From a virus, in the IMG/VR virus record IMGVR_UViG_3300031774_000025, positions 1 to 50,838 of that record: 50,838 bases of DNA. The stretch is one strand, 5' to 3'. Positions within the stretch are counted from its first letter, which is position 1; each line of letters opens with the position of its first letter. Shown here in pieces: positions 1 to 7,140 of this stretch. The notes below the pieces were generated by a model. That model was not told the origin of the DNA and did no database searches. It saw only the letters and a program-made list of their open reading frames with translations. The position numbers and the translations under genes are program-made.

Positions 1-1
1 T

Positions 2-1858
2 TTTGGTTTCAAAGTAAACAACAGCATAGACAAATCACAAATTGGTCAACCTCTTGTTGGACTTACCGCAGACGAATTATGGAAACAGATTAATCCAAGG
101 CTGGACAGCACAGGAACTGATGATGCATTCAAAAAGAAACAAGGTAGAGTATTCGGAAAGCAAGGAAAGATTGCTCAGTGGAAGGCAGGGCAAACTGGTA
201 AGTATGGCGTAGCAACTCGTCAAGACCCTACAGCGAACACATTTGATAAACTTTTTGTATCAGGCGGGTTAGCGGCAATGGATAAAATGGGATTATTTGG
301 TAATCCAAATGCAACAAAAAATATAGAACTAGACGGAGATATAAAAGCAGAATTAGATCTTATTATACAAGCAGGCCAAGGACAAATATTACATCAACTT
401 TTAGGTGATTTACAAAATGTATTTGATAAAACACAAAAAGATATCCAAGGTTCTGCAGAATATCAGGCAATGAAAGATAAAGCACAACAAGATCCAACAT
501 ACAAGGGAGAATCTATTGTTTACGAAGATGACTTAGGTGGCCCAGAAGCAGAAAGATTAGATCATGTAGCAAAAGAATTAGCATACAATGACGGTGTTGA
601 ATTTGATAGGTATAAAGATGAATACCTTAAAAGAGCATATGATTTATCACAAAAAGATGCAGATGAATATAATAGCATTCTTTCAAGACCGCCTTCAATG
701 CCAGGTGAAGAACCAGAGTATGGAGACCCTGGTTATGATAATCCAAACGATCCTAAAAAATCACAAGCATATCAAGATGCAATGGCACAAGGAACGCAAC
801 AAATTGCACAAATTTTTGGTAATATAGATAATATAATCAAACAAAGCAAAATAAAAGTTAATAATCCAGACCTTTTAAAAGGCATTGCTAAAAGCATTTT
901 AAGTGCTGGACAACTTTTTCCTGCTTACAAATATATAGCAAAAGAGTTTCCTAAATATAACCAAGCGGCAATGGACCGTGCAACTTTAACTAAGAAAGAC
1001 TATGAAACATGGGTGAACAAACTTAATCTATTTAAGGATTCAGAACCTGAAAAATACAGAGAATTACTTCAACCATATGGTAATGCTATGCCTTCATTTC
1101 AAAAATGGAAGGCTCAACAAGGACCTAACATGCCAACAGATCCTAAAGGTGCATACTACAGTCCCAAAAAAGATTTAAGCAGAGTAGGAGATAGAAAACT
1201 ATCAGCAAAAGATCCAGACAAAAACAAATATCAACCAACAGATGACCAATGGAAGGCTGAAATGCAAGTTAAAGTCCAATATGGAAGGGAAAAGGCCAAG
1301 GCAATGGCAGATCCTAAAAAAATGGGTAACGAATTTCCAGACTATAATAAATGGTTACAAATGAAAGGCTTAGGGCAAACTAAACAAAACAAAGACGGAA
1401 CATTTTTTAAAGCAGATAATCCAAATTGGCAATCTCATTTAGGTGGCAATATGTTTATATCACATAAATTTATAGACCCTTCAACAAATCAGCCTATTAA
1501 AGTTGCAAAAGGAAAATTTCCTGAACTAGATAAGATAGTTAATCAGTTAGTTGATTTAAATCAACCTGAATTGTTAAACAAACATAGGAATAAAATAGTG
1601 CCAGGTGCATTTGTATTTCATATAGGTGGTAAAAACTCTGGAAAGCCAGGCGGAATGATCAAAGCACAAATTAAAAATCCTGTAAAACCTGGTGACACTT
1701 CAGCAATGTTAGTTAGTAAGTTCAACAATAAAGGATATACAACACCTCTAAGTTCAATAAAACTACAAATTGGAAATGCAGTTCCTAAAGGTTACAAACC
1801 TAGAACCCATAACAAAGGTGGACAAACAGCAACTAATCCAAACTTTGAATTGAAATAA
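2..1858 (+). CDS. Unknown phage protein, 5' end outside window
   Basis: The reading frame is open from base 2, so the gene begins upstream of the window; the first in-window ATG at 278 is not a credible start because coding sequence continues before it. About 618 residues are visible. The protein is soluble-looking, rich in Lys, Gln, Asn and Pro, with no membrane segment, and has a Pro/Gly/Glu-rich stretch in the middle around bases 690-760. I recognise no catalytic motif. It ends one base before the ligase-like gene at 1860, so the two are probably cotranscribed. Its place directly upstream of proteins with capsid-targeting-like starts makes a virion or cargo protein possible, but that is inference from position only. 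Confidence 0.75.
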   Translation, partial: FGFKVNNSIDKSQIGQPLVGLTADELWKQINPRLDSTGTDDAFKKKQGRVFGKQGKIAQWKAGQTGKYGVATRQDPTANTFDKLFVSGGLAAMDKMGLFGNPNATKNIELDGDIKAELDLIIQAGQGQILHQLLGDLQNVFDKTQKDIQGSAEYQAMKDKAQQDPTYKGESIVYEDDLGGPEAERLDHVAKELAYNDGVEFDRYKDEYLKRAYDLSQKDADEYNSILSRPPSMPGEEPEYGDPGYDNPNDPKKSQAYQDAMAQGTQQIAQIFGNIDNIIKQSKIKVNNPDLLKGIAKSILSAGQLFPAYKYIAKEFPKYNQAAMDRATLTKKDYETWVNKLNLFKDSEPEKYRELLQPYGNAMPSFQKWKAQQGPNMPTDPKGAYYSPKKDLSRVGDRKLSAKDPDKNKYQPTDDQWKAEMQVKVQYGREKAKAMADPKKMGNEFPDYNKWLQMKGLGQTKQNKDGTFFKADNPNWQSHLGGNMFISHKFIDPSTNQPIKVAKGKFPELDKIVNQLVDLNQPELLNKHRNKIVPGAFVFHIGGKNSGKPGGMIKAQIKNPVKPGDTSAMLVSKFNNKGYTTPLSSIKLQIGNAVPKGYKPRTHNKGGQTATNPNFELK

Positions 1859-1859
1859 A

Positions 1860-3116
1860 ATGAGATTAAATGAGATTGTAAAAAATTCTATTACAAATAT
1901 TATCTGCGAAGCAGATGGTAAGAATACTCATTTGGAACACTTAGAAGATCATATATTTAATCAAGGACACCAAGGAGCCAAAGAAGCAGTAGACTATCTA
2001 TACAGTTTACATCAGATGCTTGAAGGAAATAGTGAGGCTCCAGTAAGCATGACAACTAAATGGGACGGTGCACCAGCCATTGTAGCAGGTAAAGATCCTG
2101 AGACTGGCAAATTTTTTGTAGGAACCAAAGGTGTATTTGCACAAAAGCCAAAAATTAATTTTACAAATAGAGATATAGAAGAAAATCATCCAGCAGAAGG
2201 ATTGCAATCAAAGTTAAAGATAGCACTAAAGCATTTAAGTAAATTAAATTGGAATACAGTTGCACAAGGTGACATGTTATATACAAAAGAAGATTTAATG
2301 AATATTGGAATAGACGGTGAAAAGGTTATTGCATTTAAGCCTAACACACTTGTTTATACTGCACCAGTAGATTCAGACTTGGCAAAAGACATTTCAAGTG
2401 CTGAAATAGGCATAGTATGGCATACAGAATATCAAGGAGGTCCTACACTAGCAGATACTCAGGCTAAATTTGGTTTTGACAGTAGTGTATTAGGACAAAC
2501 GTCAAGTGTTTGGCACAGAGATGCACTAATAAAAGATCTTAGTGGTATAATTACACTAAGCAAAGAAGAAAATGTAGATATTTTAAGTGCAATCACAGAA
2601 GCAAATAATTATCTCAATAGTATAGAACCAAGCACATTTAAATGGTTGGATCAAGGTAATGATTTAATAGGTAAAGATTTTTTACAACAGTTGAAAGCAC
2701 ATGTAAATAATAATATCAGAGCAGGAGCATTTGATGAACCAACTAAGTTTGCACAAGGATTCGTGCAAAAATACATAGACTTTATGCAAAAGAAAATAGA
2801 TGGTTACAAGACGCAGAAAAAACAAGACGAAGCAAATGATAAATTAGTTCAAGGAGTCAAATTTATCAGAGAAAATGCAAAACAAATAGTTGCAGTATAT
2901 GACTTATATTTAAAAATCATAGAAGCAAAAATAAAACTTATAAAAAAATTAGAACAGATAAGACAAATTCCAACATTCAAAGAAACAGAAAACGGTTATG
3001 AAGTAACTGGAGAGGAAGGATTTGTTGCAGTAGACAAAATAGGTAACGCAATTAAGTTAGTCGATAGATTAGAGTTTAGTAAACTTAATTTTGGAACAGG
3101 AGCACCTGGAAAATGA
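1860..3116 (+). CDS. Ligase-like nucleotidyltransferase (KxDG motif)
   Basis: 418 residues. Residues 67-70 read KWDG, the motif I of covalent nucleotidyltransferases (DNA/RNA ligases, capping enzymes), in which the Lys takes up the nucleotide. Near the C-terminus E386-G387-F-V and K399-L resemble motif IV (EGhVhK) and motif V, and a central VAQGDML segment could be motif III. This order fits the ligase fold, although the long gap between motifs III and IV is unusual. The start MRLNEIV...IICE17|AD resembles a T4-type capsid-targeting peptide ending at an IxE site, so the enzyme may travel in the virion. The ATG follows the previous stop directly, and the 3' end overlaps the next gene by four bases (ATGA). 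The substrate (DNA, RNA or other) cannot be told. Confidence 0.6.
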   Translation: MRLNEIVKNSITNIICEADGKNTHLEHLEDHIFNQGHQGAKEAVDYLYSLHQMLEGNSEAPVSMTTKWDGAPAIVAGKDPETGKFFVGTKGVFAQKPKINFTNRDIEENHPAEGLQSKLKIALKHLSKLNWNTVAQGDMLYTKEDLMNIGIDGEKVIAFKPNTLVYTAPVDSDLAKDISSAEIGIVWHTEYQGGPTLADTQAKFGFDSSVLGQTSSVWHRDALIKDLSGIITLSKEENVDILSAITEANNYLNSIEPSTFKWLDQGNDLIGKDFLQQLKAHVNNNIRAGAFDEPTKFAQGFVQKYIDFMQKKIDGYKTQKKQDEANDKLVQGVKFIRENAKQIVAVYDLYLKIIEAKIKLIKKLEQIRQIPTFKETENGYEVTGEEGFVAVDKIGNAIKLVDRLEFSKLNFGTGAPGK

Positions 3117-4240
3117 ATGACATGACTACTGATGAAATGATAACATACTTAGAAAAGGCTATGAAAGAGAAGCATCATCCAGATTGGCTTGGATGGGTAA
3201 GACAAAATAAAGTTTTTAAATTAAAAACCATTCCTATAAACTCTGTAGCACCAGCAGATGGTTGGGAAGGAGATCAAAATAATATAGATAATATGGTTAA
3301 AAGTGATTTAAGTAATGCTCCTACTATTGTGGTTCATAAAGATGGCACTATGATTGATGGCAATCATAGACATCAAGCATTAAAGAAACAAGGTGCTCAA
3401 ACAGTTAAAGCCTATGTAGGCGAAAGTAAAATGGATTTAAAATTAGTAAATCAAGAAATATCTGAAGCAAGGTTATATAGAACAACCAACGGCTTTAAAA
3501 ATCTTACTGGCAGAGACATTGCAGACCTACTTTATCTTCATACTTTGACATTATATATGATGTTACAAGATGATGGTCTTGAAGATTATGCTGTAGGATA
3601 TGCTAAACAAACTACCCAATATGGACATTTTACTTTGATGAGAACACATGCTACTGATCTTTACATGTTAGCATACGCAGTAAAAAATCCAGATAACAGA
3701 TATATAAGTTTTAAAAACAATCGTTCAAGTAGAAAGTTTTTAGAAAAATTAAATTTTGGCACAATGCCTACAAGACAGTTTCATTTCTTTATATCTAGAA
3801 TAGGTAAACGTGGAGATAAAAGAAATGAGGCATTAAGTTTCTTTATGAGATTAGAACGACAGTTAAAAATTACAGATGGAAGATATAGAGGTTATAGAAG
3901 AATGGTATTAAGTTGGGGCAAACTTAAATATCATTCAAAGCAACTAGTAGTATCAAAACTTACACAAGAAATAAGAAGGTTAGGTCGTGGAAGTGAACTT
4001 ATGAGTCCTATGACAAGCATGAATAAAGACCGAGGTTTAAGAGTGTCTTCAGATTACAAAGAACCTAGAACAAGTTTAACAAGAAGAGTAGCAGGAACGG
4101 CCGCTGGAGCAGTCGTAGGAAGATATGCAGGCAAAAAAATTGCACAAAAGACTGGTGCTAATGTTGATAAATATAAGAAAGTAGGAACAGGACTAGGTGC
4201 AGTTGCAGGTTATTGGGCAAGTGGAAGAAAGAAACAATGA
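3113..4240 (+). CDS. ParB/sulfiredoxin-like domain protein with glycine-zipper tail
   Basis: 375 residues. The N-terminal third carries a ParB/Srx-like signature: IPINSVAPADGW..., then PTIVVHKDGTMIDGNHRHQAL around residues 62-86, with the GNHRHQA stretch that forms the phosphate-binding loop in that fold. The middle (residues about 115-310) is basic and unrecognised. The last 60 residues alternate small residues (AGTAAGAVVGRYAG, GLGAVAGYWASG), a glycine-zipper pattern typical of membrane-associated or oligomerising helices. It overlaps the ligase-like gene by ATGA and the next gene by ATGA, so translation is probably coupled. A similar ParB-like motif occurs in the superoxide dismutase fusion at 13645. 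Whether this domain hydrolyses nucleotides, cuts DNA or only binds it is not visible. Confidence 0.5.
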   Translation: MNDMTTDEMITYLEKAMKEKHHPDWLGWVRQNKVFKLKTIPINSVAPADGWEGDQNNIDNMVKSDLSNAPTIVVHKDGTMIDGNHRHQALKKQGAQTVKAYVGESKMDLKLVNQEISEARLYRTTNGFKNLTGRDIADLLYLHTLTLYMMLQDDGLEDYAVGYAKQTTQYGHFTLMRTHATDLYMLAYAVKNPDNRYISFKNNRSSRKFLEKLNFGTMPTRQFHFFISRIGKRGDKRNEALSFFMRLERQLKITDGRYRGYRRMVLSWGKLKYHSKQLVVSKLTQEIRRLGRGSELMSPMTSMNKDRGLRVSSDYKEPRTSLTRRVAGTAAGAVVGRYAGKKIAQKTGANVDKYKKVGTGLGAVAGYWASGRKKQ

Positions 4241-4866
4241 AAATAAATGAAATACAATCAGATCAAGTAAAAAGTGATGCCGCTAAAGTGGTTGACTTAG
4301 TGAGATCTGGACAAGATATTAACCTAGCAGTTGATACATATAAAAATATTCATTCTGGTAAACTAGATTATGATGCCGCTTTTTCCGCCGCTAGAACCCA
4401 AAGCGATGCTGAACAAGGCAGAACGTCGCAACAACGTCAAGACATGGAAGCAAGAGCAAAAGCACAGAAAAAACTAGACGACAAAATAAGAAACAATAAA
4501 GCATTAGCAAAAGATAAAGCACAAAGACTTAAAAACAAAGGAACATTTAAAAAAGATGATGATGCTTCAAGAAAACAAAAAGCACAAGGAAGTGATTACA
4601 CAATCGATCCTGAAACAGGGCAAATGTTTGCAAAAAAAGGTGCAAAAGGAACTTTCTATGGTAACCAATCAACAGGAAGTTTAGGCTTAGGCAAAGGCAG
4701 GCAATCAGTTAAAAAATATCTAGATGATCCGTCATTATTATTAAGCCTTGGAGCAGATGATTTTGATGATGCTATAAGCAGAGGCTCTGATATTGGCTCA
4801 AAGATATTTAAACCTAAAGGAAGTGGCGGAAAAGTAATTCCAAAATACTCTATACGTGATAATTAA
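4237..4866 (+). CDS. Small basic phage protein with MKINEI start
   Basis: 209 residues when started at the ATG at 4237, which overlaps the previous stop as ATGA. A longer in-frame start at 4213 would give an N-terminus unlike its neighbours, so I prefer 4237. The protein begins MKINEIQ, like several other proteins here, but has no clean (I/L)xE site nearby. Residues about 45-115 are an Ala/Lys/Gln/Arg-rich, probably helical stretch; the rest is Gly-rich. No enzyme motif is seen. It is the last gene before the late promoter at 4899. A virion-internal or DNA-binding role is possible from charge and context only. Confidence 0.6.
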   Translation: MKINEIQSDQVKSDAAKVVDLVRSGQDINLAVDTYKNIHSGKLDYDAAFSAARTQSDAEQGRTSQQRQDMEARAKAQKKLDDKIRNNKALAKDKAQRLKNKGTFKKDDDASRKQKAQGSDYTIDPETGQMFAKKGAKGTFYGNQSTGSLGLGKGRQSVKKYLDDPSLLLSLGADDFDDAISRGSDIGSKIFKPKGSGGKVIPKYSIRDN

Positions 4867-4898
4867 TCAATTTTTTCACACAAAAAAATTCAAAATTA

Positions 4899-4906
4899 GA
4901 TAAATA
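4899..4906 (+). promoter_or_regulatory. T4-type late promoter (GATAAATA)
   Basis: GATAAATA matches the T4 late consensus TATAAATA except for the first base. It lies 44 bases before the ATG at 4950. The predicted leader contains a 7 bp hairpin with a four-base loop (4918-4935) directly before the AGGAG at 4939-4943. Confidence 0.75.
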
Positions 4907-4949
4907 AAAGTAACATAAGAGTTTATTGAAACTCTAATAGGAGATAAAA

Positions 4950-5294
4950 ATGGCACAATCAAAAGGAAACGGAGCCGGTGTTGCACAGTTTGTAACTGGA
5001 ACACTAGTTTCTAATCATAACTTAAAAGCAATCCTAGTTGACACTGGTGCAAACCTTCAAACAGAAGACGATGCAACAAGAGAAGCAGTTGAAAGAGCAT
5101 TAGGCTTTATTCAACCACTTATGTATGTTATACCATCAGCAAGTGGTGGAGAAATTCATGCAGTTGTTGATGCAAGTCAATTTGATGCGGCATCTTTACA
5201 GAAGCAACTCAGAGGAATTGGAACTGATAACGTAAACAGTTACAACTTTGCAGGCGCAACTGTTACAGCAGGAACAGGAATGGCTATAAGTTAA
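4950..5294 (+). CDS. Small virion-type protein, paralogue A
   Basis: 114 residues, starting MAQSKGNGAG. It has its own late promoter, a strong AGGAG ribosome binding site at 4939-4943 and a hairpin terminator just after the stop, the arrangement expected for an abundantly made structural protein. The N-terminus (MAQ...NGA...QFxTG.L) and C-terminus (ATVTAGTGMAIS) align by eye with the protein at 5774 (MAQ...NGA...QFLTGEL; ATITAGSYSVV), so the two look paralogous. No cysteine, membrane segment or enzyme motif. A decoration, tail or fibre-associated role is inferred from expression signals only. Confidence 0.75.
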   Translation: MAQSKGNGAGVAQFVTGTLVSNHNLKAILVDTGANLQTEDDATREAVERALGFIQPLMYVIPSASGGEIHAVVDASQFDAASLQKQLRGIGTDNVNSYNFAGATVTAGTGMAIS

Positions 5295-5310
5295 TTTTTA
5301 ATTAACATAG

Positions 5311-5342
5311 AAAAAATGGCGGTTTTAACTGCCATTTTTTTT
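5311..5342 (+). terminator. Rho-independent terminator
   Basis: A 10 bp perfect stem (AAAAAATGGC / GCCATTTTTT) closes a 10-base loop and runs into a T tract. It lies 17 bases after the stop of the 4950 gene and 10 bases before the next late promoter. Confidence 0.85.
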
Positions 5343-5351
5343 GAGCATTTT

Positions 5352-5359
5352 GATAAATA
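5352..5359 (+). promoter_or_regulatory. T4-type late promoter (GATAAATA)
   Basis: GATAAATA directly after the terminator at 5311-5342. The leader of the downstream gene includes a 9 bp inverted repeat (5373-5381 with 5399-5407) ending just before the AGGAG. Confidence 0.75.
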
Positions 5360-5372
5360 TTAGTAACAATAA

Positions 5373-5407
5373 AATTAGTCAGACATTTATGAAAAAATTG
5401 ACTAATT
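5373..5407 (+). promoter_or_regulatory. 5' leader hairpin before the ribosome binding site
   Basis: AATTAGTCA at 5373-5381 pairs perfectly with TGACTAATT at 5399-5407 around a 17-base loop. It leaves the AGGAG at 5411-5415 free, so it may protect the 5' end of a highly used late mRNA rather than block translation. A shorter analogue sits at 4918-4935. Confidence 0.5.
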
Positions 5408-5422
5408 ATTAGGAGATTAAAA

Positions 5423-5692
5423 ATGGCACAAGTAGATAGAAGAGCGGCAGACTCAGGTGAGTTCATTGGTAAAGATGTATTCCTAAAAAGTTTTCAACAA
5501 CAATCAGGTAACATCAGTGCATCACAATTAACATCACTAGTTAGTTCAGTTCAAAACTTAAACCTTACAGTATTAAAAGTAGGTAGTTTTACAGCAGGAA
5601 CACAAGCAACTGTGAACTTTATACTAGAAGGTGCAGACAATTTAGCAAACGGTGACATAGCGGCACACGTTATTGCAGACGTCTCATTCTAA
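5423..5692 (+). CDS. Small virion-type protein B
   Basis: 89 residues, starting MAQVDRRAAD. The AGGAG ribosome binding site at 5411-5415, its own late promoter and its own terminator make this a single-gene, strongly expressed unit like its neighbours at 4950 and 5774. The sequence is Ser/Gln/Ala-rich with alternating hydrophobics (LTVLKVGSF, ATVNFILEG) that suggest beta structure. The MAQ start and gene architecture are shared with the two flanking genes, but clear residue-level similarity is weaker. It has no cysteines and no membrane segment. It is probably a minor structural protein; the exact location in the particle is unknown. Confidence 0.7.
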   Translation: MAQVDRRAADSGEFIGKDVFLKSFQQQSGNISASQLTSLVSSVQNLNLTVLKVGSFTAGTQATVNFILEGADNLANGDIAAHVIADVSF

Positions 5693-5706
5693 GTTTATAA
5701 CTTATT

Positions 5707-5735
5707 TAAAAAGGCAGTTTATACTGCCTTTTTTT
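5707..5735 (+). terminator. Rho-independent terminator
   Basis: GGCAGT (5713-5718) pairs with ACTGCC (5723-5728) around a TTAT loop. The stem is extended by an A run on the 5' side and a T run on the 3' side. It is followed within three bases by the next late promoter. Confidence 0.85.
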
Positions 5736-5737
5736 AT

Positions 5738-5745
5738 GATAAATA
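5738..5745 (+). promoter_or_regulatory. T4-type late promoter (GATAAATA)
   Basis: GATAAATA abutting the T tract of the preceding terminator. The downstream ATG at 5774 has GGGAG at 5763-5767. Confidence 0.75.
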
Positions 5746-5773
5746 TTAGCAACAATATATTCGGGAGAATAAA

Positions 5774-6106
5774 ATGGCACAAATTAGAGTAAATGGAGCA
5801 ACATCAGTTGACCAGTTTCTAACAGGTGAACTGAAGCATTTTATTTTAGATGCCGTTGATGCAATTAATGTCCATCAATTTGGTTTTACAGCATCAGGCA
5901 ATCCTAAAGGTGGAGAAGCGGCTCTTTCAGCAATGGGACTAGTAGCAAATCCAGTAATATTAAATACACATGCTTCGAATACAAGAATATTATACTTTGC
6001 AGTAGAGGTTGATGGAATTTCAAATTCCGCTTTACAATCAGCATTAAGATCAAATACTTCTTTTGCTAATGCAACAATTACAGCAGGAAGTTATTCAGTA
6101 GTATAA
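5774..6106 (+). CDS. Small virion-type protein, paralogue C
   Basis: 110 residues, starting MAQIRVNGAT. It shares the N-terminal pattern (NGA...QFxTGEL) and the C-terminal beta-hairpin-like ATITAGSYSVV with the protein at 4950, so both probably arose by duplication. A middle segment (VMxNP-like AMGLVANPVILNTHASNTRILYFAVE) parallels the AMPVVMN...YKFAFE segment of the protein at 6206. It has its own late promoter, a GGGAG ribosome binding site and a terminator. A virion surface or fibre role is inferred from these expression signals; nothing in the sequence proves it. Confidence 0.75.
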   Translation: MAQIRVNGATSVDQFLTGELKHFILDAVDAINVHQFGFTASGNPKGGEAALSAMGLVANPVILNTHASNTRILYFAVEVDGISNSALQSALRSNTSFANATITAGSYSVV

Positions 6107-6128
6107 TAAAATTGAAAAATTTAAAATT

Positions 6129-6153
6129 AGCACTCTCCGGAGTGCTTTTTTTT
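6129..6153 (+). terminator. Rho-independent terminator
   Basis: AGCACTC (6129-6135) pairs with GAGTGCT (6140-6146) around a TCCG loop and is followed by an uninterrupted T tract. It separates paralogue C from the next late promoter. Confidence 0.85.
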
Positions 6154-6175
6154 GACCCCATGGTCGGCAACTTCT

Positions 6176-6183
6176 GATAAATA
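6176..6183 (+). promoter_or_regulatory. T4-type late promoter (GATAAATA), head of cargo operon
   Basis: GATAAATA 23 bases before the ATG at 6206, with AGGAG at 6195-6199. No terminator or further late octamer is visible between here and 16882, so this promoter probably drives the whole run of overlapping genes from 6206 to 16882. Confidence 0.7.
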
Positions 6184-6205
6184 GTGTAATATACAGGAGA
6201 CACAC

Positions 6206-6610
6206 ATGAGTTTAACAAGAAGTGGCGCAATGGGAAGTTCCGAGGTTGTTTCAGGCAATATCGAGTTCTACACATTGTTTACAAAGTTAGACATTACACA
6301 AACAGGCGATTACAGTGACAACAGTCAAAAGGATTTTGAAAGTGTTGTTCAGTGTATAGGCTTAAGAGCAATGCCTGTGGTGATGAACGAACCCGTAGAA
6401 CTTAGCGGTTCTGGGGCATTTGTTTTAGAAAATTATGGTGCACCAACACTTACAGGAGCAGGTTGGATTTATAAATTTGCTTTTGAAAGAGAAGGAGTGC
6501 ATACTATAACAACTTTAACAGATGAATTAAATGGAATAGTATTGAATGCGGGAACAATTGATACAAAGAGTTCTGTAAATATGGAATTCACTAAACAAGA
6601 TTTATTATAG
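6206..6610 (+). CDS. Small virion-type protein D
   Basis: 134 residues, starting MSLTRSGAMG, with AGGAG at 6195-6199. The middle part (AMPVVMNEPVELSGSGAF, then GWIYKFAFEREGVHTI) has the same order of segments as the protein at 5774, so it is a likely diverged member of the same family. It is Gly/Ser/Thr-rich and beta-like, with one cysteine. Unlike its three predecessors it is not followed by a terminator: the membrane protein gene starts 10 bases later. It may be the first product of the cargo operon. Confidence 0.7.
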   Translation: MSLTRSGAMGSSEVVSGNIEFYTLFTKLDITQTGDYSDNSQKDFESVVQCIGLRAMPVVMNEPVELSGSGAFVLENYGAPTLTGAGWIYKFAFEREGVHTITTLTDELNGIVLNAGTIDTKSSVNMEFTKQDLL

Positions 6611-6619
6611 AGATAAACA

Positions 6620-6859
6620 ATGCCAAGAAAATCAGAGCCAGAACAAGAATTAAAACCTTACGTAGAAAAGGGCAATATAGAAGCACATATTATTGCAGAT
6701 ATGTTGAGGATAGAAAGCATTACTGCAGAATTACGAGAGTTCAAAGAAACAACAAAAAGCAGATTAGACAAATTAGAAAGTTGGATAATTGCTATTGTTG
6801 GGTTGACATTTACATCTCTGATTAGTATAATAATAGGTATAGTAATTAATTTAATATGA
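6620..6859 (+). CDS. Small C-terminal-anchored membrane protein, holin-like
   Basis: 79 residues. Residues about 20-53 form a charged, coiled-coil-like helix (IADMLRIESITAELREFKE), followed by one strongly hydrophobic segment, roughly residues 54-78, reaching the C-terminus. A cytoplasmic coiled coil plus a single C-terminal membrane helix is the layout of XhlA-type haemolysin/holin proteins, so a role in lysis or membrane anchoring is possible. The context is a late operon of virion genes, where a holin would fit, but T4's own holin is unrelated and no endolysin is adjacent. The gene overlaps the next by four bases. Confidence 0.55.
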   Translation: MPRKSEPEQELKPYVEKGNIEAHIIADMLRIESITAELREFKETTKSRLDKLESWIIAIVGLTFTSLISIIIGIVINLI

Positions 6860-7140
6860 TATTAGAAGATATAACACAAGACTTAGTTGTTGAAAACAGA
6901 ATGGTCTGGCGCAAGATGGGGAACAAAGTAGTTCGTGCTGTCAGGTGCACATCTGGTCACAGGAAAGGTCGTGTTGTTTCTAAATCACAACAATGTAGTG
7001 CGCCAATCAATATGAAAAAACGCATGACAATCAAAAAGACTAAAGCAAAAATGGGTGCAAGGATCTCAAGAAAATCACAAAGAACAAAAAGAATGAATCC
7101 TGCAAGTAGAAGAGTAAGAGCATTAAACAAGAGAAGATAA
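6856..7140 (+). CDS. Very basic small protein with targeting-like start
   Basis: 94 residues, of which about a third are Lys or Arg, concentrated in residues 45-94. Two cysteines (CTSGHRKGR...CSAP) lie in a short central module. The N-terminus MILEDITQDLVVE13 is acidic and amphipathic, unlike the rest, and resembles a removable capsid-targeting peptide (VxE rather than the strict I/LxE). A basic body behind such a leader is the design of T4 internal proteins that enter the head with the DNA. It overlaps the membrane protein gene (ATGA) and its stop abuts the ATG of the giant gene. The function is inferred from composition only. Confidence 0.6.
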   Translation: MILEDITQDLVVENRMVWRKMGNKVVRAVRCTSGHRKGRVVSKSQQCSAPINMKKRMTIKKTKAKMGARISRKSQRTKRMNPASRRVRALNKRR

